Shown here: positions 54,566 to 63,486 of the stretch, in pieces | Layout of the letters: each line of letters opens with the position of its first letter | Numbering within the stretch: position 1 is the stretch's first letter | DNA from: Lachnospiraceae bacterium | GTDB lineage: Bacteria > Bacillota > Clostridia > Lachnospirales > Lachnospiraceae | DNA: 64,000 nt | Reading direction: 5' to 3' | Assembly (NCBI GenBank): GCA_024698145.1 | Contig: JAILRO010000048.1 | Span: 59,555 to 123,554, forward strand | Program-made: the position numbers and the translations under genes | Notes under the pieces: model-generated | The model's database searches: none | Seen by the model: only the letters and a program-made list of their open reading frames with translations | Told to the model about the DNA's origin: nothing

Positions 54566-57500
54566 ATGAAGTTGAAAAGGTTTATTAAGCGAATAGCAGC
54601 ATTATCGCTTGCAACAGCTATGGTTGCAACGTTATTGCCAACAAACCTTACTGTCAAGGCTGGACCTAATGATTATCCGGATGAAGTGTATTTCCCTATA
54701 ACGATTCTGGATGTTCCGTCTGATGGATTGTTCTTTGAGTGTGCGATGAGCTGGAATGGTAATTATGAATCGCACATGGATGATTTGGGCAAAAACCAAA
54801 ATTATGGTGGAAAGACATATGCTAAAGGACTTGTTGCTGATTCACTTCAAACTAATTCGGGAAGTATATATAATGGACTTCCTGTATATAAGAAAAGTTC
54901 TGTAGATTATTTGGCACAGGCTGTACAGAATCGTTTGAAACAGGTTCTTAATACCAGTACAACCAATAATGTAGACAGGATGTATGTTAACGGAACGCTT
55001 AATCCTATAAGTGCCAGGACATATATTAAGCCGGAAGGTTGTAAGGTTATAGACGCTTGTGACACATATTTCGAGGATGAGTACACGACACCTAAGACAT
55101 TTGCTGCTGACGATATTGGAACTGAGGTAGGAGGTTCTACCAACACAAACAGTCCTTATAATATTGACCATTATACCAAACTAGAAAATGGTGCGATTGT
55201 TCAAGGTGGCAAAACAGGCTGTCTTAAAGAGAATAATGTAGGATATATTGGTGGTCCGACTAATGGTAAAGTAACGTTTTACTACAATTTAAAAAAGCGC
55301 GATCATTATTATATAAGTGTGTATTTTTGTTGCGCTAGTGCTCGTAATTTAAAGTGGACGATTAATGATACAAATACTGGTATAGCGAAGAATCTTAACA
55401 GTGGTTCATGGGATAATCCTGGAACAGGACCTTTGATAATTGATGCGGGTACTATTAACGGAACATTAAAACTTGTATTAGACGGTGATGGTAGCAGTAA
55501 TTATGCGCCGGACATTGACAGAATTGAGATTAATAATTATGCACCAACAGGTGGTAAGTATTCGACAGATGTTCAGAAAAACAAGACATATCCTCTTGGT
55601 TCATATCAGGCATCTATGGCGAAGTATAATATTGCTCGTACAGATGGTGATGGTAATGCTACTTCCGAAGGCAAGTATGGTTATTGGGATATCGAGACAT
55701 GTTATGATTATGCATATTTTGTAACTGCTAACATGTATAAGAGTAATCCTACGTATAATAAAGCATATACAGCTTATAACAATCTTATCTTCCACAAGGT
55801 TGAGGAAACAGTAGCCGGTGGTGAGAAAAAGACGTATTATGAGTTCCAGGGTGATTCTAAGCACGGCGAGTCTGTAGATGGTGGCGCAGGTGGACAGATA
55901 TTTAATCCTTCAATGAAGACTATAAGAAACGGTAAAAAATCAGATGTAGATGCAAGTAAGGGGGAGTATAGATTACCTGGCGGTAGCATGTTTATTGCAG
56001 ATGGAGATGCTGCGTGGAATTCAAGTACTGCTGTATCTTTTGAGTCACAGGCCGAGGATGATGTTACACAGCTTAATACAAGTAATTGGTGGGACACCAA
56101 TAATTCAAATCCAGGTGATGGCTATATTCACATAGGAAGTTGGAACGGTAACTATACGAAAACTGTCAAGAATGTACCTGAAGCCGGAACATATGATATG
56201 ATTCTTACATATACAAGACCAGCCGGTAGCAATGGTTGGGGAGAGTTTTATCTTAACAATAATGACAGTGTCAAGTATGGAGCTAATATACCATCTTCGG
56301 ATACGACTATTACGATAACCGGACTAGAACTTAAAGCGGGTGATAATACACTTAGGTTCAATGGAGAAAGAATCAACATTGATAAGTATGTATTTGTGAA
56401 ACGTGAAGTTGCCGGTACCGGTGTTAAGAAGAATATCGAGTTTGATCCGCCTGAGAAGGCAGATGATGGTAACAGACATAACTTCCATTTTACAGTTCAT
56501 ACACATAGCCGATTTGTTTATAAAGAGGGTGCTGACCAGTACTTCTTCTTCTCTGGTGATGATGATGTGTACGTATTTGTTAATGGTAAATTACTTGTAG
56601 ACTTGGGTGGTCAGCACGGTGAGGTATCGGATGAGTTCCACCTTGATGATATGGCAGAAGAGGCTAAGACAGACCCTTCCAAGGATTATGGTCTTGTCAA
56701 TGAACAGACTGTTGACTTTGACTTCTTCTATGTTGAGCGACATGCAACAGCAAGTAACTTCTGGGCTAAGATGAGTTTCCAGTTAAAGAACGATGATGCA
56801 TCTCTTGTTTGGGATGAGAAAGTTAAAAACCAGGAAGATGGTCTTACAATACCGTATGGATATCTTATTCCGCTTGACTATAGTTTCACAACACAAAGGC
56901 AGTTGACAACTAACGATAACATTACATTTACTGATAAACTCGGTAATACAATCGGTAAGGAAGATTTTAAACTTGGCGAAGGTGTTACATTGGGTAAAAA
57001 CAGTGAAGGCAAGTATGTATTAACTGTTACTGTGACGAGAGATAAAGATAGTCCGGTGAAGGCCGGAACTGCATTGACGGAGACGGAAGTGTTTGAGTTC
57101 TCTGACGAAAAGGCTTCCATTCCGGCTGAAGTTCAAAAGGTAAAAGATTATTTTGCCAACTTAAGACTTGCAGAGAATGACAATGTTGTTATAAATGGTC
57201 TATTCTATGATACAGCCACAAAGGCGTTTACGGATGAGACCGCGTATACGGCTGTTGCAGGAGATCCATCAATAAGAGAGATGGAGATTGAAACGAAAGC
57301 AACATATATGCAGACTATGGATATGGGTACAGGTAAGAAAGATGATTCCATAGCTATCGAGTCAGAGGCTTTCAAAAATGAGACGGTTAAGGTTATAGTT
57401 GGAGAACTTACTGTAAGTACATCAGTTGAGGATGAGAACTTGAAGAAAGATCTTTCTGCGTATGGTAAGTTTACAATTACCCGTCTTGAGACAACCAATC

Positions 57501-57913
57501 CTAACCTTAAGACAATTTATACCAATGACTTTAGATTTACTGGAGCCGGTGATAAGATTGTGTTCTGCGCTCCTGACAGACCACTTCCAAGAGGAACTTA
57601 TCAGCTTAACATGGATGTCAGCATGTTGACAGGTTATAAGTTGTCGGTTACGACAAGGGTTAAAGATCCTGTAACCGGAACAGTGGACTCTCAAGAACAC
57701 ACTACCAAGGTAGTTAACGGTAAAGAAGAATACGATTTTGATTCACTTATACTTGAATTAGAACCACAGGCTGTCAAAGTCGGAGAGAAGAAGGTTTGGG
57801 ATACTAAGACAAAGAAATACAAAACAGAAAATGTCTATAAATGGAAATATCCGGAAGTTGAGTATATTCTCAAAGCTGTCCGAGAAGTTAATCCATTAAA
57901 GGATCTTACCTGA
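54566..57913 (+). CDS. Secreted fibro-slime domain adhesin of the pilus locus
   Basis: This 1115-residue protein has a signal peptide (about 1-32, ending TVKA). The key domain (about 640-750) has FFFSGDDDVYVFVNGKLLVD and LGGQHGEV, the fibro-slime/PA14-like signature. Two beta-sandwich segments resemble carbohydrate-binding modules of the CBM6/35 type: about 230-335 (LKLVLDGDG, DIDRIEINN) and 488-615 (FESQAEDD, LRFNGERINIDKYVF). The C-terminal 300 residues are beta-rich. There is no LPXTG motif or C-terminal helix, so attachment is not by sortase. Its place after the minor pilins suggests a pilus-associated, plant-polysaccharide or cell-surface adhesin. Confidence 0.75.
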   Translation: MKLKRFIKRIAALSLATAMVATLLPTNLTVKAGPNDYPDEVYFPITILDVPSDGLFFECAMSWNGNYESHMDDLGKNQNYGGKTYAKGLVADSLQTNSGSIYNGLPVYKKSSVDYLAQAVQNRLKQVLNTSTTNNVDRMYVNGTLNPISARTYIKPEGCKVIDACDTYFEDEYTTPKTFAADDIGTEVGGSTNTNSPYNIDHYTKLENGAIVQGGKTGCLKENNVGYIGGPTNGKVTFYYNLKKRDHYYISVYFCCASARNLKWTINDTNTGIAKNLNSGSWDNPGTGPLIIDAGTINGTLKLVLDGDGSSNYAPDIDRIEINNYAPTGGKYSTDVQKNKTYPLGSYQASMAKYNIARTDGDGNATSEGKYGYWDIETCYDYAYFVTANMYKSNPTYNKAYTAYNNLIFHKVEETVAGGEKKTYYEFQGDSKHGESVDGGAGGQIFNPSMKTIRNGKKSDVDASKGEYRLPGGSMFIADGDAAWNSSTAVSFESQAEDDVTQLNTSNWWDTNNSNPGDGYIHIGSWNGNYTKTVKNVPEAGTYDMILTYTRPAGSNGWGEFYLNNNDSVKYGANIPSSDTTITITGLELKAGDNTLRFNGERINIDKYVFVKREVAGTGVKKNIEFDPPEKADDGNRHNFHFTVHTHSRFVYKEGADQYFFFSGDDDVYVFVNGKLLVDLGGQHGEVSDEFHLDDMAEEAKTDPSKDYGLVNEQTVDFDFFYVERHATASNFWAKMSFQLKNDDASLVWDEKVKNQEDGLTIPYGYLIPLDYSFTTQRQLTTNDNITFTDKLGNTIGKEDFKLGEGVTLGKNSEGKYVLTVTVTRDKDSPVKAGTALTETEVFEFSDEKASIPAEVQKVKDYFANLRLAENDNVVINGLFYDTATKAFTDETAYTAVAGDPSIREMEIETKATYMQTMDMGTGKKDDSIAIESEAFKNETVKVIVGELTVSTSVEDENLKKDLSAYGKFTITRLETTNPNLKTIYTNDFRFTGAGDKIVFCAPDRPLPRGTYQLNMDVSMLTGYKLSVTTRVKDPVTGTVDSQEHTTKVVNGKEEYDFDSLILELEPQAVKVGEKKVWDTKTKKYKTENVYKWKYPEVEYILKAVREVNPLKDLT

Positions 57914-57938
57914 TGATTTGTGTATAATGTAATTTTAA

Positions 57939-57971
57939 TATACCACTTGTATAGTTTATGCAGGTGGTATA
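57939..57971 (+). terminator. Hairpin after the fibro-slime gene
   Basis: An 11-bp stem with one G-U pair (57939-57949 with 57961-57971) encloses an 11-base loop and is followed by a short T-rich stretch. It overlaps the leader of the next gene and lies 23 bases before its start codon, so it may be a weak terminator or affect translation of the LRR gene. Confidence 0.45.
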
Positions 57972-57994
57972 TTTCTAGTATTAAGGAGGCATAT

Positions 57995-60900
57995 ATGAAA
58001 AAGTTTAAGACATGTTATCTTGTTTGGACATGCATAATAGCTTTGTTGTGTTTTGGTAGTGTATCACTTGCTGCAACAACAGACGAAGGTCAGGAGATTA
58101 TTGAAGAGCAGAGCATGTACAAGTATGAGGGTGTTGATGATAATGTACTTGTATCGACGTATATTAAAGATACGGAATTACTTAATACTGTTATTAGTAT
58201 ATATAATAGCAGTACGTCATCAAGTGTTAACGCTAGTAATTTTACAAAAGGCCAGTTAAGTGAATATACGGGAGCACTTGTAATAAATAATATCAACGTA
58301 AAATCCGTAGAAGGTCTTGGAATTGCCAAGAAGGCCAGCAAATTGGATATAAGCAGAACAAGTGTAACTGCTATACCGGATAGTGAGTTCGCAGGATGCG
58401 GCTTCACAGAAGTAGTTTTCCCGACAGGGCTTAAAACTCTAGGTAAAAAATCGTTTCAGGCATGTGAAAGTCTTAAAAAGATAAGTGCCGGATCAATAGC
58501 AGATACACTTCCTGCTTCACTTACAAGCATTGGAGACCAGGTTTTTGCTGCTGATAAAGCTCTTGAGAAAATTATAATTCCTGGACTTACTCCTGGTAAT
58601 ACATTAGAAGGTGGTACAGCGATCTTTTCTGATTGCTACAAACTTGCTGATATTACCGTAAAGGATGGGAATACGGTTATACCGGATTCAGCATTTTTGA
58701 ATGCTGGTAATGGTTCTGTTGCAGTTAAAGTTTCGATAGGAAATAGTGTTAAAACAATCAGAGATAAAGCGTTTTCGGGAATAAATTTTGACAGTGATAC
58801 ACTTAATTTGGGTAATACTCATGTTGAACAGATATTTCCGGAAGCATTCCGTAGAACAACAGGGCTTACGAAGATTATTCTTCCAAAAGCTGACAATGTG
58901 AGTACTTTGTCGTTGGGAGATAAGGCTTTTGCACAGTCTGAGATTACGACTATGTATGCAAGTGGTGAGTCTAATACTAATCAAAATAAAGGTATATATA
59001 TGCCGAACTATATTAATAGCATGGGTAATGGCTGTTTCTTTGGTAATACAAAGGTTGAAAAGGTGACACTCTCAAAAAATCTTCCAAAGATTGCTGATTA
59101 TACTTTTGATGGATGTAATTCGCTTTCATTTGTTACGTTTCGTATAGGGGAGCAGAGCGAGGCTACGATTATTGGAGATGCTGCGTTTCGTAAAACAGCA
59201 ATAGAAAATACAGACTTTATGTTGAGCATGAACAAACTTACCGATATTGGATCGCAGCACCTTGAAGGACTTGGTAAGTACGGATATGAGAAGGGATTCG
59301 GTAAAACAGAAGAGGTTGCGTCACCACCTTTAGGAGGTGAAAACTCCAAGTATTCTGTTGATGATAAAATGTTTAAGAAATATGATGGTAAATACTGTGG
59401 AAGTGAGGTCTTTACCGGATGTAATAATCTTACAGGTGTTGATATGCCGGGATCTGTCATGAACATTGCATCACGCGCATTCTATCAGAGTACTGCAGTA
59501 ACGGAAGTTACATGGAAAGATGGATCTGAAGCGAAAGACAGAAGAATATATTCGGGAGCATTTCAACAGTGTTCGAACCTCGCAAACTTGAAACTTCCAT
59601 ATAAAAGTGGAGATACTTTGAAAATAGATCAATATGCTTTTGCGTATGATATAAAACTTAGTAGCATAACATATCAAACTACTCAAACTGCTAATGTTTT
59701 TCCAGGTTCATTGGTAAGCCTTGGCAATGGTGCATTCTTTGGCTGTAGAGCGCTTGAAAGAATAGTGGTAAATGATTGCGACGCTGCTACAGGTGTAGCA
59801 ACACCGACACTCAGTGATATGATATTTGAAAGATGTTATTCGCTTACAAGTGCACAACTTCCGGCATCTATTACAAAGATTCCAAGACATTGCTTCTATT
59901 ATGCACCATTGACATCATTTAAGGTTGGACCTAGCAATGACGGTTCGAAGATTACCAATATAGGTACGCTTGCTTTTTGTGGTAATCGATTCACGACTTT
60001 GGATTTGAGTTCATATACAAGTCTTAGTGAAATATCAGGAGGTGCATTTGCATATACAGATACCATAAAAGAGGACGGAAAAGAGGCGCACGATTTTAAA
60101 ACGAAGCTTAATCCTAATGATCTTACTGAACAATGTGAGGAAGCTTCTTTGAAGATTGTGGTTTTGCCGGAAGGAAATGCGTCAATGCATATTAATACGG
60201 GAGTATTTTATAATCAGAGAAAGTTTAATACTATGACTTGCGGAAGCAATAATACCAATGGTGTTATATTTATACCCGATTACCTTGTTTCTTCGGGAGG
60301 CGAACGTTCAATTTTTGGTAATACCGGAGTATCAAAGGTTGTATGGCAGGCGGATACAACAGAAAAGAACCAGTGGGTTGCTATCCCATATTTAATGTTT
60401 GAGTATTGTGCTAATATTGATAAAGCTGAGGATGTTCTTCCGACAAAGCCGTATGTTCAAACTATATATCAAGGTGCTTTTTACGGTACCAATATTAAAT
60501 CTGCTAATTTGACTGCTTTAACTAATCTTACAGTAATTGGCGAGGGTAGTCTTACAGGAGAAAGTCCATGTGATGATCCGGGTGTATTTCAGAATTGTGG
60601 TGAGTTGACGAGTGTGGAACTTCCGGCTTGTTCTTTTAAGATTGGTAAGAACAGTTTTAAGAAAGCTGAAAAGTTATCTAATGTTACTCTTGGCGGGGTA
60701 ACTGCTATCGGTGAATCTGCATTTGAAGGCGATAATTCACTTGCTACAATCGCATTTCCGGCTTCGTTGAAGTCTGCAGGTAAAACAAGTTTTAAAAGTT
60801 GTAGTAATCTTACTACGGTCGATTTTAGGAATGCGTTTGCATTTGAAAAGATTGGTGATGAGGCATTTGATAATTGTAAAAAACTTGAGTTTGACAACAC

Positions 60901-63250
60901 AAATAATTTCCCAGAATCGCTCAAATCAATTGGTAGTTATGCCTTTAAGAGAGATACGATAGGAGTGGCTATTTTCGGTGCGAATATCACAGAAATCGGA
61001 GACAACGCTTTTGAAGGTACAGGAATTACTTCTGCTGATTTTGACAGGGCAACATCGCTTAAGACAATTGGTGGAAATGCTTTTAACAAATCTTCTTTAG
61101 AAATATTTGACGTTAGTAAAACAAAGTTAACTGAGTTAAAATCAGGAACACTTACAGGTTGTAGCAAGCTTAAGAAGGCAATTTTTGGTGATTCAGTGTA
61201 TTATATTGCTGAGAACTCTATTAATGGCTGTCCTATGTTTGAAGCAATAACAATTGCATCAACAACATATATTAATAGAAAAACTTTCCATGAAGGCGTA
61301 GAAGTTAATAACAATAAGATTTATACAGCAACTGGAGTTAACCCGACTAATCCAAGCATAAAGGTTAGTATAACAACATCTCCGGAGGCTAAGTTGCTTG
61401 CAAAGGGACAGACTTATGAGCTCCCGTATTATATCAATGAGAAGGGAAAGGCTGATACAAGAACGTTGCTTGTCGGTAATAATTCAAGTGATTCATCTGT
61501 TCAGAAGGTATTTGGTGTAAGTGCCAAATTATCAGGTGCAAACAGTGGATATTATTGGGCAACGACACAGAATGCTACAAACAAGATAACAGATAGTCAA
61601 TATTTTACTAACCTGCCTAATTCTGATACTAAGAATTATCATGATAGGGATGTAGATGTAATCAAGATAAAAGCATTAAATTGCATAGATGAAGTTGATT
61701 TTACTGTCACAGGTGGAATACAGTTTAGTTATGGTGAAGGTAAGACTTATACAACACCGAACTTTGATGTAACATTTAAGTTTAAAGTTGAAGAGATAGT
61801 GTTTAATCCTGTTATGTACGGCAGGTATAATGATTCGAAGTATTCTAATGGTATTGCAGGAACGGCTGATTTCCAGGTTACTAAGGAGAAGAAGGCAAAA
61901 CGTTACTATTATGATTTGGTTAGTAGCAGAGAAGAATTACCGGTATCGAAGTTCATTGCTTCTTATGATGTTGTAGCAATTTCGGATAATCCGGATGTTC
62001 TTATAGTTACCTCGTCGGGCGATAGTGATACATATCCGGAGGACGGATATAAGACAAAAGAGGCAACTAACAGTGAAGATCCTAATAAGATTAAACCAAA
62101 CAGAGACAAGATGTCATTTGTTATTAAAGCAAAGAAGATAGGTAGTGCCAATGTAACCGTATATCCTAAGGAATATGTTAATAATCCTAAGTATGCAACA
62201 ACGATTAAGTTTACGGTTAATAGTGATATTTCTTCAATCAGCTTAAAGGTTCCTGATGAATACAAAGAGGGCGTTAAGGCAGGAACGAAGTTTAATGTGT
62301 TTAATTACTTTAAGAACTGTGTTGGACAGCAATGTACAGCAGGAGATTTTGCCAATATGGCAGCTTATACTAACAGAACAATCAAGTTTACATCAAGCGA
62401 GCCGGATTATGCTTCTGTTGACGAAGCCGGTAATGTTACGATATTGAAGGCTGCTAAGGACGATAAAGAAGTAGAGATTAAAGCGAAGGCTATTAACACA
62501 CCGGATACGGAAGAAGTAGAAAAGACAGTACGCATAAAGATTCTTAAAAGAGCAGCTTATGAAGCTCCGACGAATGTTGTTAATGCAGAGTCAACAGATA
62601 AGGATTCTAAGCTCGTTGTTACTGTAACAAAGGCAGCTGATGCTAACAATAAGATTGGTGAAGTTTCAATCAAGCAGACTGCGGCTGATGCAAACTCAAC
62701 AACAATTGATATACCAAACTCTGTAACCATAAGTGATGTTAAGTATAAAGTTACTGCAATTCAACCGGGGGCTTTTGTTAATAATAAGAAGGTTACAACT
62801 GTTAATATCGGTAAGAATATAGCAACAATCGGAAGTAAAGCATTTTCGGGATGTACAAAACTTACAGAAGTATCGATTAAAGAGGAAGCTGCTATCACAA
62901 GTATTGATGCAAATGCATTCTCAGGATGTACAAAACTTAAGACGGTTAATATTCCGGACAATGCAAAGATTACCAAGATTGGTGCGGGCGCATTCAATAA
63001 TTGTAAGTCGCTTACATCGATAGTTATTCCGCAGGGCGTAACAACTATTGAGCCAAAGGCGTTCTGTAATTGTAAGAAGTTAAAATCGATAGTTGTTAAG
63101 TCAACAGTACTTAAGAAGGTTGGCAAGAATGCACTTAAAGGTATTCACAAGAAGTGTGTTATCAAAGTTCCTAAGAAGAAGTTCAAGAAGTATAAGAAAC
63201 TCTTCAAGAAAAAGGGACAGAAAGGTTCTGTTAAGATTAAAAAAGCTTAA
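57995..63250 (+). CDS. Giant secreted leucine-rich-repeat protein (BspA-like)
   Basis: This 1751-residue protein has a signal peptide (about 1-26). A long run of BspA-type leucine-rich repeats covers about 80-1120 (units such as SIGDQVFAADKALEKIIIP and TIGSKAFSGCTKLTEVSI). A region of about 450 residues resembling bacterial Ig-like folds follows, then a second repeat block (about 1582-1705) and the basic C-terminal module starting KNALKGIHKKCVIKVPKKKF. That module matches the end of the protein at 38690. BspA-like proteins bind host or microbial surfaces. ATG 57995 sits behind AAGGAGG; a longer frame starts inside the hairpin. A strong terminator follows. Confidence 0.82.
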   Translation: MKKFKTCYLVWTCIIALLCFGSVSLAATTDEGQEIIEEQSMYKYEGVDDNVLVSTYIKDTELLNTVISIYNSSTSSSVNASNFTKGQLSEYTGALVINNINVKSVEGLGIAKKASKLDISRTSVTAIPDSEFAGCGFTEVVFPTGLKTLGKKSFQACESLKKISAGSIADTLPASLTSIGDQVFAADKALEKIIIPGLTPGNTLEGGTAIFSDCYKLADITVKDGNTVIPDSAFLNAGNGSVAVKVSIGNSVKTIRDKAFSGINFDSDTLNLGNTHVEQIFPEAFRRTTGLTKIILPKADNVSTLSLGDKAFAQSEITTMYASGESNTNQNKGIYMPNYINSMGNGCFFGNTKVEKVTLSKNLPKIADYTFDGCNSLSFVTFRIGEQSEATIIGDAAFRKTAIENTDFMLSMNKLTDIGSQHLEGLGKYGYEKGFGKTEEVASPPLGGENSKYSVDDKMFKKYDGKYCGSEVFTGCNNLTGVDMPGSVMNIASRAFYQSTAVTEVTWKDGSEAKDRRIYSGAFQQCSNLANLKLPYKSGDTLKIDQYAFAYDIKLSSITYQTTQTANVFPGSLVSLGNGAFFGCRALERIVVNDCDAATGVATPTLSDMIFERCYSLTSAQLPASITKIPRHCFYYAPLTSFKVGPSNDGSKITNIGTLAFCGNRFTTLDLSSYTSLSEISGGAFAYTDTIKEDGKEAHDFKTKLNPNDLTEQCEEASLKIVVLPEGNASMHINTGVFYNQRKFNTMTCGSNNTNGVIFIPDYLVSSGGERSIFGNTGVSKVVWQADTTEKNQWVAIPYLMFEYCANIDKAEDVLPTKPYVQTIYQGAFYGTNIKSANLTALTNLTVIGEGSLTGESPCDDPGVFQNCGELTSVELPACSFKIGKNSFKKAEKLSNVTLGGVTAIGESAFEGDNSLATIAFPASLKSAGKTSFKSCSNLTTVDFRNAFAFEKIGDEAFDNCKKLEFDNTNNFPESLKSIGSYAFKRDTIGVAIFGANITEIGDNAFEGTGITSADFDRATSLKTIGGNAFNKSSLEIFDVSKTKLTELKSGTLTGCSKLKKAIFGDSVYYIAENSINGCPMFEAITIASTTYINRKTFHEGVEVNNNKIYTATGVNPTNPSIKVSITTSPEAKLLAKGQTYELPYYINEKGKADTRTLLVGNNSSDSSVQKVFGVSAKLSGANSGYYWATTQNATNKITDSQYFTNLPNSDTKNYHDRDVDVIKIKALNCIDEVDFTVTGGIQFSYGEGKTYTTPNFDVTFKFKVEEIVFNPVMYGRYNDSKYSNGIAGTADFQVTKEKKAKRYYYDLVSSREELPVSKFIASYDVVAISDNPDVLIVTSSGDSDTYPEDGYKTKEATNSEDPNKIKPNRDKMSFVIKAKKIGSANVTVYPKEYVNNPKYATTIKFTVNSDISSISLKVPDEYKEGVKAGTKFNVFNYFKNCVGQQCTAGDFANMAAYTNRTIKFTSSEPDYASVDEAGNVTILKAAKDDKEVEIKAKAINTPDTEEVEKTVRIKILKRAAYEAPTNVVNAESTDKDSKLVVTVTKAADANNKIGEVSIKQTAADANSTTIDIPNSVTISDVKYKVTAIQPGAFVNNKKVTTVNIGKNIATIGSKAFSGCTKLTEVSIKEEAAITSIDANAFSGCTKLKTVNIPDNAKITKIGAGAFNNCKSLTSIVIPQGVTTIEPKAFCNCKKLKSIVVKSTVLKKVGKNALKGIHKKCVIKVPKKKFKKYKKLFKKKGQKGSVKIKKA

Positions 63251-63268
63251 TAAGATATAATTACATTG

Positions 63269-63299
63269 CAGCGTGGAGATATTCTCCACGCTGTTTTTT
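63269..63299 (+). terminator. Terminator of the pilus locus
   Basis: A perfect 11-bp stem (63269-63279 with 63283-63293) with a 3-base loop is followed by six T, 18 bases after the giant LRR gene. It closes the pilus and adhesin region. Confidence 0.92.
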
Positions 63300-63363
63300 G
63301 ATTCGTTCGAAATATATGGATTTGTATAACGGTGTGATTTTCACATATTCTAAAAGTATTGAA

Positions 63364-63392
63364 TTGAAATGTATATGTCGTAATGTTATAAT
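63364..63392 (+). promoter_or_regulatory. Promoter of yqeG
   Basis: TTGAAA (63364-63369), a 17-base spacer ending in TGT (an extended -10 element) and consensus TATAAT (63387-63392) give the best-looking promoter of the window. It predicts a leader of nearly 90 bases. Confidence 0.8.
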
Positions 63393-63396
63393 CGGG

Positions 63397-63467
63397 ATTG
63401 TGAGTATCGTATAACGAGTAAATAAGGGTACAATGTTTTACGATAAGTATGAGATACAACTCACAAT
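63397..63467 (+). other. Inverted repeat in the yqeG leader
   Basis: ATTGTGAGT (63397-63405) and ACTCACAAT (63459-63467) are perfect inverted repeats 53 bases apart, with further partial pairing just inside (ATCGTA with TACGAT). If transcribed from the promoter at 63364 they would form a long-range stem ending 19 bases before the yqeG start. No known riboswitch is recognised. Confidence 0.35.
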
Positions 63468-63486
63468 GAGATTATGGAGAGCTGAT

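Noticed and set aside
57900..57928. Promoter before the giant LRR gene based on TATAAT at 57923
   Set aside because: No acceptable -35 box lies at 16-18 bases upstream and the extended -10 TG is misplaced by one base.
58230..61200. DNA-level repeat array in the giant LRR gene
   Set aside because: The repetition is at protein level with variable codons and spacing; no identical DNA units or CRISPR-like spacers are seen.
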